Part shown: piece after piece, positions 8,801 through 18,209 of the stretch | Position numbering within the stretch: position 1 is the stretch's first letter | How the letters are laid out: the number at the start of each line of letters is the position of its first letter | From: an uncultured Proteiniphilum sp. | Lineage (GTDB): Bacteria > Bacteroidota > Bacteroidia > Bacteroidales > Dysgonomonadaceae | Direction of reading: 5' to 3' | Length of the DNA stretch: 64,000 nucleotides | Assembly (NCBI GenBank): GCA_927407015.1 | Contig: CAKMJT010000010.1 | Span: forward strand, 1-64,000 | Translations under genes and position numbers: made by a program | The notes under the pieces: generated by a model | What the model saw: only the letters and a program-made list of their open reading frames with translations | The model's database searches: none | What the model was told of the DNA's origin: nothing

Positions 8801-10129
8801 TCAAAGGATGTATCCTTCGCTGTAGGTCTTGTTGAACAGACGGTGACCCGCGGCCTCGGCATCTTCCACGAACTGCTCGGCTGCCGGATCCCACTTCACG
8901 GGACGGCCCAGGTCGTAGGCGATGTTACCCAGCGTGCACACCGTGCAGGAACGATGGCCTATCTCCACGGGTACCACCGGGTCGGTCTTTGTCTTCACCG
9001 CGTTGATGAAGTTCTCGAGATGCGGTATCTTGGTCTCATAGGCACCTTCTGCGGCTTCTGCCGCGGGAGGCAGCAGGCTGTCGTCGGAAGCGAGGAAATG
9101 TTCCCTCGAGATCTCGATCCATCCTTTGTCGCCCCAGAACTTCACTCCCTTGGTCTTCTGCTCGTTGAACGGCTCTTCGGTCATCACGGCTCCACTGGCA
9201 TACTTGTAGGTGAGGTATTTGGTGTCTTCGAAACCGGCGGGGATGATCTCCACCGGGCCGCTCTCGTCCATACCAAGTCCCCACTGGGCGATGTCGAACA
9301 TATGGGCACCCCAGTCGGTGGTGAAGCCGCCACCCAGCTCCTTGTACCAGCGCCAGCCGCCCCAGAACTGCTCGTTCTGCTCGGGATCGAGCGAGATGGG
9401 TGGGTTCAGCTGCGCATTGTAATGGACGAACTCCGACGGGCCCAGCCACAGCGGCCAGTTCAGGTCGGCAGGCACGGGCTCCTCAGGCAGGTCGTACGGT
9501 GTGGGTGGTGCACCCACATAGGCGTTCACCCGCTCGATCTTGCCGATCTTGCCCTCCTGCACCATCTTCACGGCATGCTGGAAGTTGGCATCGGAACGCT
9601 GCTGGCTGCCTACACCCAGGATGACGCCATTGTCGCGCACCGCCTTACGGAGCATCTGCCCCTCCTTGATGGTGAAGGTGAGCGGTTTTTCCAGGTAGAT
9701 GTTTTTCTTTGCCTTCGCTGCCTCGATGGCGATGAAGGCATGCCAGTGGTCCGGCGTGGCGATCACCACCACATCGATATCCTCACGGGCCAGCAGGTCC
9801 TTGTAGTTCTCGTACACCTCCACAGCCTCGGGCTGCTCCTCTCCGGCATACTTGTCGTTCACCCGCTTCAGGAAGCGCTCTCTCTTGATGCCATAGACAT
9901 CGCTGCCGGCCACCACACGCACACCGGCGATACCCAGGTAGCCTCTCAACAGGTACATGGACTGTTGTCCCAGCCCGATAAATCCCAGACGGAGGATGCC
10001 GTCATCTGCCTTTGCAGCTCCACCCTTGTTTTGGGTACACGATGCGAGAAACTGCGGGAACATGGCCACGCCTACCGCTCCTACGGCGGCTGTCTTGAAA
10101 AACTTTCTTCTTGTTAGTTGATTACTCAT
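8801..10129 (-). CDS. Gfo/Idh/MocA-family oxidoreductase, Tat-exported
   Basis: A 442-residue NAD(P)-dependent oxidoreductase of the sugar/inositol dehydrogenase superfamily. The N-terminus carries a twin-arginine signal (TRRKFFK, R7-R8), a hydrophobic stretch and a lipobox-like LASC with Cys at 31, so it is probably exported by Tat and possibly lipidated. The nucleotide-binding loop GFIGLG is at 49-54 and the family motif EKP at 147-149. Such proteins in Bacteroidota often act on sugars or glycosides in the periplasm. The substrate cannot be told from sequence. It appears monocistronic, with a TATATTTG -7 element 51 bases upstream of its start. Confidence 0.88.
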   Translation of the reverse strand: MSNQLTRRKFFKTAAVGAVGVAMFPQFLASCTQNKGGAAKADDGILRLGFIGLGQQSMYLLRGYLGIAGVRVVAGSDVYGIKRERFLKRVNDKYAGEEQPEAVEVYENYKDLLAREDIDVVVIATPDHWHAFIAIEAAKAKKNIYLEKPLTFTIKEGQMLRKAVRDNGVILGVGSQQRSDANFQHAVKMVQEGKIGKIERVNAYVGAPPTPYDLPEEPVPADLNWPLWLGPSEFVHYNAQLNPPISLDPEQNEQFWGGWRWYKELGGGFTTDWGAHMFDIAQWGLGMDESGPVEIIPAGFEDTKYLTYKYASGAVMTEEPFNEQKTKGVKFWGDKGWIEISREHFLASDDSLLPPAAEAAEGAYETKIPHLENFINAVKTKTDPVVPVEIGHRSCTVCTLGNIAYDLGRPVKWDPAAEQFVEDAEAAGHRLFNKTYSEGYIL

Positions 10130-10179
10130 GACTTTAGATAATATTGATAAGAAAATAATGGTTCGTTCCTGACTGACTG

Positions 10180-10187
10180 CAAATATA
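10180..10187 (-). promoter_or_regulatory. Promoter -7 element (TATATTTG) of the Gfo/Idh/MocA gene
   Basis: On the minus strand TATATTTG fits TAnnTTTG and is placed 51 bases upstream of the start codon. The -33 element is not clear. Confidence 0.5.
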
Positions 10188-10251
10188 TGCTTTTTTATCT
10201 TTTATCGGACTTCTCCGCAGCAAAATAACAAAAAAAAATAGCAGCGCCGTG

Positions 10252-10383
10252 TCAGACCGGCCCTTCCATCAGCAGGCAGAGGTAGTGGATGGGATCGCCC
10301 TGACGGACCACATAGTTGCCCTTGTCCAACGTGCGCACCCCGGTGACGGCACGATAAATCTGGTTAAAAAGAGGAAATGTCAC
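10252..10383 (-). pseudogene. N-terminal remnant of a Crp/Fnr-type regulator
   Basis: A 43-codon minus-strand frame from a GTG start contains 'GVRTLDKGNYVVRQGDPI', then 'HYLCLLMEGPV' and a stop. This matches the cyclic-nucleotide-binding fold of Crp/Fnr regulators ('...kGdyvfrqGdp...lyllleG.V'). The rest of the effector domain and the whole helix-turn-helix are absent, and the N-terminal part is shorter than usual. The resemblance is seen directly; that it is a decaying gene rather than a tiny protein is inferred. It sits head-to-head with the cupin gene, whose promoter lies in the gap. Confidence 0.5.
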
Positions 10384-10414
10384 CCATGTTACAATTTATA
10401 CTGTTTCCAAATAG

Positions 10415-10422
10415 TACATTTG
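10415..10422 (+). promoter_or_regulatory. Cupin gene promoter -7 element (TACATTTG)
   Basis: TACATTTG lies 28 bases upstream of the cupin ATG. It is identical to the aspS -7 element. Confidence 0.5.
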
Positions 10423-10450
10423 CAGACAATCCATTTAAAAAAAAACCATT

Positions 10451-10780
10451 ATGGCAACCTACGAAAAAGCAAAAGCGATCGCCCTGGAGGCATCCATCGA
10501 CTACACTTCCGGCGGGGTGATCAGTAAGCAGGTCACGAAGAACAAGGCTGGGAACATCACCCTCTTCTCCTTCGACAAGGATCAGGGACTCACGGAGCAC
10601 ACCGCCAACTATGACGCATTCGTGCAGATCCTCGACGGCGAGGCGGAGATACTGATCGACGGCATCGCCCACCAGCTGGTGGCAGGCGACTGCATCATCA
10701 TGCCGGCCAACATCCCGCATGCACTCAGGGCCACTGAGCGTTTCAAGATGCTGCTGACCATGATCAGGGGAGAAGAATAA
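10451..10780 (+). CDS. Small single-domain cupin protein
   Basis: A 109-residue protein forming one cupin beta barrel. Cupin motif 1 is 'LTEHTANYDAFVQILDGEAEI' (about residues 47-67) and motif 2 is 'LVAGDCIIMPANIPHAL' (about 75-91), with His residues in both that could bind a metal. The usual second His of motif 1 appears to be replaced by Asp (YDAF). The function is unknown: proteins of this size can be small isomerases, dioxygenase-like enzymes or stress proteins. It stands alone between a Crp/Fnr remnant and a terminator. A short in-frame ATG start just after it (10802) leads only into the terminator hairpin. Confidence 0.85.
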   Translation: MATYEKAKAIALEASIDYTSGGVISKQVTKNKAGNITLFSFDKDQGLTEHTANYDAFVQILDGEAEILIDGIAHQLVAGDCIIMPANIPHALRATERFKMLLTMIRGEE

Positions 10781-10823
10781 ACCCATCAACCATAACCCAT
10801 TATGAGCGAAATCATCAAGAACG

Positions 10824-10852
10824 AAAAGAGACGGCTTACGGCCGTCTCTTTT
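10824..10852. terminator. Bidirectional intrinsic terminator
   Basis: AAAAGAGACGGC and GCCGTCTCTTTT form a 12-bp perfect stem around the loop TTACG. It serves the convergent cupin gene and mdh. Confidence 0.9.
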
Positions 10853-10874
10853 CTGTTAGGGAAGGATTGTTGTA

Positions 10875-11873
10875 TTACAGATTGGGGTTCACCGTGTTCC
10901 ACTGGTCGGTGGCAGGGATGATGCCCATGGCGATCACCTCGTCACGCAGTTTCACCAGGTGGCCGTAGCTCTGTTGCAGCTCGGCAATCTCGGCATCGGT
11001 ACCTTTCACCGCGCCAAAGGAGACACCGTTCTTGTCGAGGGTGGTCTCCATCGCCATCATGATATGCGCAAAGCCCTGGCTGTTCACATAGCAGCCGGCA
11101 GGCCAGCGGAAGGATTCACCACCCATGGCGGCACGAATCATCTCCACCGAGGTGTAGGCGGGACTCTGGAAAGAGGAGCGGCCGCGCAGCTTGATGATGG
11201 CGGCACCACCCTTGGTGACACGCACCTTCAGGTCAGCCCATGCTTCATTCGTCAGCTTGTCGGTGCCGATCAGGTCGGTCAGCGGCGTGCCGTCCACCTT
11301 AGCGGTAGAGGCGAAGACAGCCATCTGCTCACCGTGGCCGCCGTAGGTGCGGGTGCCGGTCACCTTGCTCTGCTCCACACCGAAGTGTTTCGCCAGCTCG
11401 CTCTGCAGACGGGTGCTGTCGAGGGCTGCCAGGGTGGTCACCTGTGACGGTTTCAGTCCCGAGTAGATCAGTGCCACCAGGCCGGTGATATCGGCGGGGT
11501 TGAAGATGATGGTCAGATGCTGCAGCTCCGGGCAGTAGGCTTTGATGTCCTTACCCAGCTGGGCGGCGATCTCGGCGTTGCCCTTCAGCAGGTCCTCGCG
11601 TGTCATCCCGTCCTTGCGGGGTGCACCCCCGGAGGAGATCATGTATTTTGTTCCTGTGAAGGCTTCTTTCACGTCGGTGGAGAAGGTGAAGTTGATGCCG
11701 TCGAAACCGCAATGGCGCATCTCTTCCACTACCCCTTCAAGACCTTGGGCAAACGGGTCGTACAGACAGATGTTGGGTGTTAAACGCATCATGGCAGCCG
11801 TCTGCGCCATGTTGGAGCCAATCATGCCGGCAGCTCCTACAATTGTTAATTTGTCGTTCGTTAAAAAGCTCAT
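10875..11873 (-). CDS. mdh: Malate dehydrogenase
   Basis: A 332-residue NAD-dependent dehydrogenase of the lactate/malate dehydrogenase family that interconverts malate and oxaloacetate. The Rossmann loop 'TIVGAAGMIGS' spans 10-20, with Asp39 at the end of the second strand. The mobile-loop region 'APRKDGMTRED' (84-94) carries the substrate-binding arginines. 'NPADIT' is at 125-130 and the catalytic His is H180 in 'YGGHGEQ'. In this Bacteroidales clade it would work in the reductive (fumarate/succinate) branch of fermentation. It is monocistronic, with a TACATTTG promoter element. Confidence 0.93.
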   Translation of the reverse strand: MSFLTNDKLTIVGAAGMIGSNMAQTAAMMRLTPNICLYDPFAQGLEGVVEEMRHCGFDGINFTFSTDVKEAFTGTKYMISSGGAPRKDGMTREDLLKGNAEIAAQLGKDIKAYCPELQHLTIIFNPADITGLVALIYSGLKPSQVTTLAALDSTRLQSELAKHFGVEQSKVTGTRTYGGHGEQMAVFASTAKVDGTPLTDLIGTDKLTNEAWADLKVRVTKGGAAIIKLRGRSSFQSPAYTSVEMIRAAMGGESFRWPAGCYVNSQGFAHIMMAMETTLDKNGVSFGAVKGTDAEIAELQQSYGHLVKLRDEVIAMGIIPATDQWNTVNPNL

Positions 11874-11931
11874 AGTTAGTCGTATTTTGAATGTTGATGA
11901 TCCTTCTTACACAGGTGATTTTTTCGGACGT

Positions 11932-11939
11932 CAAATGTA
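11932..11939 (-). promoter_or_regulatory. mdh promoter -7 element (TACATTTG)
   Basis: On the minus strand TACATTTG lies 58 bases upstream of the mdh start. It is the same octamer as at aspS and the cupin gene. Confidence 0.5.
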
Positions 11940-11997
11940 CAAAAAGTTATCGTAAACAGCCCCATGCCAAATGATAATAAACGCTAAAGATGACTTT

Positions 11998-14199
11998 TTA
12001 CAGGAGGCTCCAGGCCACCGTCAGGCCGGCCATCACGATGGAGACCATACTCATCAGCTTCACCAGGATATTGAGCGACGGGCCGGAGGTGTCCTTGAAC
12101 GGGTCACCCACCGTATCGCCTACCACGGCAGCCTTGTGCGCCTCACTGCCCTTGCCGCCCAGGTGGCCCTCCTCGATATATTTCTTCGCATTGTCCCAGG
12201 CACCGCCCGCGTTGGCCATGAAGATGGCCAGCACGAAGCCGGCACCCAGGCCGCCGGCCAGCAGGCCCATCACGCCGGAGACACCCAGCAGCAGACCTAC
12301 CAGGATGGGAACGGCAATGGCCAGCAGAGAAGGCAGCAGCATCTCCCGCTGTGCACCCTTGGTGGAGATCTCCACGCACCGCGCATAGTCGGGCGTACCC
12401 TCACCGGTGAGGATGCCGCTGATCTCACGGAACTGGCGGCGTACCTCCTCGACCATCTTCTGTGCAGCCCTGCCCACGGCGTTCATCGTCAGCCCGCAGA
12501 AGAGAAAGGCCATCATGGAGCCGAGGAAGATGCCGGCCAGCACCTTCGGGTTCATCAGCGTCACCTGGAAATAATTCATGAAATCGACAAAGCTGGCCCT
12601 GGCCACCTCCACAGTCTCCCCGTCGGCAAATACCAGGAGGTTGTGACCCAGGCGCAACATGCCGATACGGATCTCCTCCATGTAGGAGGCCATCAGCGCC
12701 AGGGCCGTGAGGGCTGCCGAGCCGATGGCAAAGCCCTTGCCGGTGGCGGCGGTGGTATTGCCCAGCGCATCGAGGGCATCGGTGCGCCTGCGCACCTCCG
12801 GTTCAAGGCCGCTCATCTCGGCGTTACCGCCCGCGTTATCGGCAATAGGTCCGTAAGCGTCGGTGGCCAGGGTGATGCCCAGCGTGGAGAGCATCCCCAC
12901 CGCGGCGATGGCGATGCCATAGAGGCCCATGCTCAGGTTCTCAGCCGTCATCATGTTGGCCACATCGAAGCGGATGGCAGCAAGATAAGAGATCAGGATG
13001 GCCAGCACGATGGTCACCACGGGGATCACCGTGGAGATAAATCCTGTCCCCATACCGGAGATGATGACGGTGGCGGGACCCGTTTTGGTGCTCTCGGCAA
13101 TCATCCGGGTAGGCTTGTAGGAGTGGGAAGTGAAATATTCGGTACCCTGCCCGATGATGATGCCGGCCAGCAATCCCGAGATCACGGAGAACGACAGTCC
13201 CACCCAGTTCTCAAAACCGAGGAGGTAGAGGATGCCAAAGGTGAAGACGGCGATCAGCAGCGCACTGGCGTTGACACCTCTGTTCAGTGCATCCATCAGC
13301 TCTTTCATCGTGGCCTGCTCCTTCGTCTTCACCAGGAAGATGCCGAAAATGGAGAGGAAGACACCGATGGCAGCGATGATCATCGGGGCAAACACCGCAT
13401 TCTGCTGCATCGAGGGATTCAGCACAAAAGCGGAGGCGCCCAGCGCCGCCGTGGAGAGGATCGAGCCGCAGTACGACTCATACAGGTCGGCACCCATGCC
13501 GGCCACATCGCCCACGTTATCACCCACGTTGTCGGCGATGGTAGCAGGATTGCGCGGGTCATCCTCGGGGATGCCCGCCTCTACCTTCCCCACCAGGTCG
13601 GCGCCCACATCGGCCGCCTTGGTATAGATACCTCCTCCCACACGGGCAAACAACGCCTGCGTGGAGGCACCCATGCCGAAGGTGAGCATGGTGGTGGTGA
13701 TCATGATCAGCTTGTGTCCTCCGTCGGCATTATCGATGAAGAAATCCAAAATAAGATACCAGGCCGAGATATCGAGCAGTGCCAGCCCTACAACCACCAG
13801 CCCCATCACGGCTCCCGAGCGGAAGGCTATCTGCAGCCCGCTGTTGAGGGAGCGTTGCACGGCGTTGGCCGTCCGCGCCGAGGCGTAGGTGGCCGTTTTC
13901 ATGCCGAAGAAGCCGGCCAGCCCCGAGAAGAAGCCTCCGGTGAGGAAGGCAAAGGGCACCCAGTTGTTCTGCAGGCCAAAGTAGGCCATCACGGCAAAGA
14001 GGAGTGCCAGGATGATAAAGACCACTGTCACCACCTTGTACTGTTGTCTCAGGTACGACATGGCACCTTCACGTACATAACGGGCGATGGTCTGCATCTT
14101 TTCAGTGCCTTCGCTCTCTCTCATCATTCTCTTAAAAAAATAGTAGGCGAATAGCAACGCAACTACTGAAGCAAGGGGTACAAGATAAAAGTAATTCAC
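11998..14199 (-). CDS. hppA: Membrane-bound ion-translocating pyrophosphatase (K+-dependent type)
   Basis: A multi-pass membrane pump that hydrolyses pyrophosphate and exports H+ and/or Na+. The substrate-site signature 'DVGADLVGKVE' followed by 'DDPRNPATIADNVGDNVGD' lies in roughly the second fifth of the protein. The segment 'GNTTAATGKG' has Ala where K+-independent enzymes carry Lys, which in this family marks K+-dependent enzymes. Bacteroidota members include Na+- and dual Na+/H+-pumping forms, so the ion here is uncertain. I chose a GTG giving 'VNYFYLVPLASVVALLF' at the start of the first membrane helix (733 residues). ATGs 42 and 63 bases upstream are alternatives. Confidence 0.93.
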   Translation of the reverse strand: MNYFYLVPLASVVALLFAYYFFKRMMRESEGTEKMQTIARYVREGAMSYLRQQYKVVTVVFIILALLFAVMAYFGLQNNWVPFAFLTGGFFSGLAGFFGMKTATYASARTANAVQRSLNSGLQIAFRSGAVMGLVVVGLALLDISAWYLILDFFIDNADGGHKLIMITTTMLTFGMGASTQALFARVGGGIYTKAADVGADLVGKVEAGIPEDDPRNPATIADNVGDNVGDVAGMGADLYESYCGSILSTAALGASAFVLNPSMQQNAVFAPMIIAAIGVFLSIFGIFLVKTKEQATMKELMDALNRGVNASALLIAVFTFGILYLLGFENWVGLSFSVISGLLAGIIIGQGTEYFTSHSYKPTRMIAESTKTGPATVIISGMGTGFISTVIPVVTIVLAILISYLAAIRFDVANMMTAENLSMGLYGIAIAAVGMLSTLGITLATDAYGPIADNAGGNAEMSGLEPEVRRRTDALDALGNTTAATGKGFAIGSAALTALALMASYMEEIRIGMLRLGHNLLVFADGETVEVARASFVDFMNYFQVTLMNPKVLAGIFLGSMMAFLFCGLTMNAVGRAAQKMVEEVRRQFREISGILTGEGTPDYARCVEISTKGAQREMLLPSLLAIAVPILVGLLLGVSGVMGLLAGGLGAGFVLAIFMANAGGAWDNAKKYIEEGHLGGKGSEAHKAAVVGDTVGDPFKDTSGPSLNILVKLMSMVSIVMAGLTVAWSLL

Positions 14200-14544
14200 G
14201 GGTCGATTGTTTATTGTTATTAATTGGGTCTGTGCGGCCATCCGTATTCGAACCGGCGCCACACTTTTCAGGGTACAAAGATGCAGAAATTATTTAAAAA
14301 AATAAAAACAAAGCAGAAAAAAGGAATAAAGAGGCAACTTGTCCCTTTTCTTTTTGATTATCCAAAAATATTCGTAATTTTGTAGGTTAAGCGGGATATT
14401 CCCAATTTAATTCGTGTATAATCAGGCATTTTGGATACGCAGGCAAGTGATCATGAACCGTTAATTTGTCAGTACAAGTCAATCTCAATACAGAAACACA
14501 TCATTGAAAAAAATCCACCTTTAGTCACTAAGTTTTTGAAAATC
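14200..14544. other. Divergent promoter region between hppA and the ROK regulator
   Basis: About 345 bases with no gene if the later ROK start is right. It holds a good plus-strand promoter at 14353-14382. On the minus strand a weaker CATCTTTG (14276-14283) could serve hppA. The plus transcript would have a leader of about 150 bases. I see no clear riboswitch or terminator in it. Confidence 0.5.
14353..14382 (+). promoter_or_regulatory. ROK gene promoter (TTTG-N18-TAATTTTG)
   Basis: TTTG at 14353-14356 and TAATTTTG at 14375-14382 are 18 bases apart, close to the Bacteroidota -33/-7 consensus. This is one of the best-formed promoters in the window. Confidence 0.65.
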
Positions 14545-15750
14545 ATGGTAAAAAACTTCTTTTTACAAAGCGATAAAAGTCCAAAAAATATTCAGATTAA
14601 AAAGGACATCATCTCCCATTTCATTACCACGGGCAACGATACAATTGCTGAGCTGGCCAGGGAACTTGATCTGAGCGTGCCTACCGTCACTAAATTCATT
14701 GCTGAGCTCACCGACCAGGGGCTGATAGCGGAATTCGGCAAGATCCACACCCCCGGGGGAAGACATCCAAATGTCTATGGCTTAAACCCTTCCTCTGCCT
14801 ATTTTGTGGGGGTGGACATGAGCCGCCATCATCTCAACATCGCCATCATGGATTTCACGGGCAACATCATCGACAACCAGATGGGCATCTCCTACACCTA
14901 CGAGAACACACCGGAATCGTTCGATCTGTTATGCAGCCACATCCAGAAATTCATTGACAAGACAGGGGATCTCAAACGGAAAATATTCAACATCAACCTG
15001 AACATCTCGGGCCGCGTGAACCCCGAATCGGGATACAGCTACAGCAGTTTCTATTTCAGTGAAAGACCTATCAGCGAGACACTGACGAAGAAGCTCAACT
15101 ACAACGTGGGCATCGATAACGACACGCGCGCCATGGCTTACGGCGAGTACATGAAGGGTGCGGTGGAAGGAGAACAGGATGTCATCTTTGTCAACGTGGG
15201 ATGGGGTCTCGGTATAGGCATCATCATCGACGGGAAACCCTACTACGGCAAATCGGGTTTCTCGGGCGAGTTCGGCCATTTCCCCATTTTCGAAAACGAG
15301 ATTCTCTGCCACTGCGGCAAAAAAGGCTGCCTCGAAACCGAAGCTTCCGGCCTGGCCATCCACCGCAAGGTGCTCGACCGGATCGGGAAAGGAGAGAGCA
15401 CACTGCTCACCGATATGGTGAAAGACATCAACAAACTCACGCTGACCGATATCATCAAGGCAACCAACCTGGAAGACCCGCTCTGCATCGAGATCGTGGA
15501 AGAGGTGGGCTACAAACTGGGAAAATACATCGCCGGGCTCATCAACATTTTCAACCCCGAGATGGTGATCATCGGCGGACAGGTGGCTGAGACCGAGGGC
15601 TTCATCATGCTGCCCATCCGCAGCTCCGTCAAGAAGTACTCGCTGAACCTGGTCAACAAAGACACCCAGATTATATCGTCGAAGCTGAAAAACAAGACCG
15701 GCATCATCGGCGCCTGCATGATCGCGAGAAGCAGGCTGTTTGCCGAGTAA
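14545..15750 (+). CDS. ROK-family transcriptional regulator / sugar-kinase-like protein
   Basis: A NagC/Mlc-like ROK protein of 401 residues. An N-terminal winged helix (about residues 18-70, with 'TIAELARELDLSVPTVTKFIAEL') precedes a sugar-kinase fold starting 'FVGVDMSRHHLNIAI'. The ROK zinc motif 'CHCGKKGCLE' lies near 255-264, preceded by 'GFSGEFGH', whose His completes the site. The presence of the HTH favours a sugar-responsive repressor over a plain glucokinase. A longer frame starts 38 codons upstream at 14431, but the chosen ATG gives the usual N-terminus. No sugar gene is adjacent, so the regulated pathway is unknown. Confidence 0.88.
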   Translation: MVKNFFLQSDKSPKNIQIKKDIISHFITTGNDTIAELARELDLSVPTVTKFIAELTDQGLIAEFGKIHTPGGRHPNVYGLNPSSAYFVGVDMSRHHLNIAIMDFTGNIIDNQMGISYTYENTPESFDLLCSHIQKFIDKTGDLKRKIFNINLNISGRVNPESGYSYSSFYFSERPISETLTKKLNYNVGIDNDTRAMAYGEYMKGAVEGEQDVIFVNVGWGLGIGIIIDGKPYYGKSGFSGEFGHFPIFENEILCHCGKKGCLETEASGLAIHRKVLDRIGKGESTLLTDMVKDINKLTLTDIIKATNLEDPLCIEIVEEVGYKLGKYIAGLINIFNPEMVIIGGQVAETEGFIMLPIRSSVKKYSLNLVNKDTQIISSKLKNKTGIIGACMIARSRLFAE

Positions 15751-15757
15751 GTGTTAA

Positions 15758-17134
<1,377 letters not shown>

Positions 17135-17150
17135 CGCTGCTGCGTGAACC

Positions 17151-17185
17151 AAAAAAGACGATCCTCCCCGGATCGTCTTTTTTTT
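17151..17185. terminator. Strong bidirectional intrinsic terminator
   Basis: AAAAGACGATCC (from 17153) pairs perfectly with GGATCGTCTTTT (17170-17181) around the loop TCCCC, followed by more T. It separates metY from the convergent lipoprotein gene. Confidence 0.92.
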
Positions 17186-17202
17186 GTTGTTGTTCCCGCC
17201 GT

Positions 17203-17769
17203 TTATTGAATCACCCGGTCGATTACCTTTTTGACGACCTCATCATTATCGAGTAACGTCCGGAGTTCCTGCCGCAGGTCCACATTGCTCACCTCCAGAT
17301 CCTCAATGCGCACGCGCTGCCATATTTCTTCCACCCACCGGTTCTGGACCACGCCAAACTCATCGATCGGCTGAAACCAACGCAGGTACATGAAGTTCTC
17401 ATGCGACAGCTTTATCTGCAGGGGATTGTCTTTCCCCACCTGACTCTTGTTGAAGGAGTGCACGATCGCCTCTGTATACAGATCGCCTTCCAACCGGTAG
17501 GTACCATCCACCGTAATGATGGCTCCCTCCTCTGTCGACATGAAATTCATGAACTGACCGTCGGGAAAAACCATCTTAAACATGCCCTGAGGTGTAACCT
17601 TATAACCCGATTCGTCGCTGTTATGAATCGCTTTCACCTCCCACAATCCAATGATACGATCTGCCGTTTTTCCGCCCGCACCGTGTTGGGTGATGCCGCA
17701 ACCGGTGAGAGAGACAAGAAAGCAGATGACCAGTAAAAAACCAACCGAAGCTTTCATACGATTTTTCAA
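17203..17769 (-). CDS. DUF4488-like lipoprotein
   Basis: A 188-residue probable lipoprotein. It has a signal peptide with a lipobox (SLTGC, Cys at about 24), then a small lipocalin-like beta domain that begins 'IIGLWEVKAI' and includes 'GTYRLEGDLYTEAIVHS'. This pattern resembles the DUF4488 family common in Bacteroidales, whose function is unknown. The C-terminal 40 residues are helical and acidic. An internal ATG four codons in is an alternative start. It is monocistronic and convergent with metY. Confidence 0.7.
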   Translation of the reverse strand: MKNRMKASVGFLLVICFLVSLTGCGITQHGAGGKTADRIIGLWEVKAIHNSDESGYKVTPQGMFKMVFPDGQFMNFMSTEEGAIITVDGTYRLEGDLYTEAIVHSFNKSQVGKDNPLQIKLSHENFMYLRWFQPIDEFGVVQNRWVEEIWQRVRIEDLEVSNVDLRQELRTLLDNDEVVKKVIDRVIQ

Positions 17770-18209
17770 TTTTTTCCGTTACGGTGTATGGAACGCGGCT
17801 CAATCCTAAACCGGAGAGCGTGTGATTGTCAGTCCCGTTTCATACGATTCACTTCTTGTACATATACCTCCTGCAAGTATAACACATTTTTAGAAATATT
17901 GCTGGTTTTTAGGTGCTTTTTTTAAAAGATTTTTTTATCCCGGTTCTATCTCTTCCACCAGGTGCGGGGCACCGATAAAAAGAAAAATAACCATTTGCGC
18001 CGGAAGCGATGTATTTAGGCCTATCTTTGCACGGCAGAAATTCATGACGGCCGACAGCGGCCCGGCTGATCTCCCGCGACGGTACTCCGGCGGAAGTGGG
18101 GATGAGAAGGACAGGCGTAATTCTTAAATTAACGAAAAAGACAAACCAATCATTGGCTTTTAAGGTGAAAACCTGTAATTTTGCCGACTATTGAAAAATA
18201 AGCACTTAG
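17770..18209. other. 440-base intergenic region with two promoters and a possible decayed riboswitch
   Basis: There is no credible reading frame. Seen directly: a GGTGC/GCACC hairpin at 17960-17973; a TATCTTTG promoter element at 18022-18029; a GC-rich block at 18048-18117; and a good TTG-N20-TAATTTTG promoter at 18153-18183 for the next gene. The GC-rich block has partial similarity to the 3' half of cobalamin riboswitches. If the first promoter is real, it would make a short RNA of unknown role. Confidence 0.45.
18153..18183 (+). promoter_or_regulatory. Promoter (TTG-N20-TAATTTTG) of the coiled-coil gene
   Basis: TTG at 18153-18155 and TAATTTTG at 18176-18183 have Bacteroidota spacing. They lie 27 bases upstream of the ATG at 18210. 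Confidence 0.6.

Noticed and set aside
8843-10117. A 424-codon plus-strand frame antisense to the Gfo/Idh/MocA gene
   Set aside because: It is His/Leu/Val-rich without family features, while the opposite strand encodes an intact oxidoreductase with a Tat signal.
11971-14154. A 727-codon open frame on the plus strand antisense to hppA
   Set aside because: It is rich in His, Gln, Gly and Asp, shows no domain and mirrors the codon bias of the clearly real pyrophosphatase on the other strand. It is a shadow frame.
14225-14265. tRNA-like TTCGAAT loop upstream of hppA
   Set aside because: The flanking bases do not form a proper T-stem (A at position 61) and no anticodon or acceptor stem can be drawn.
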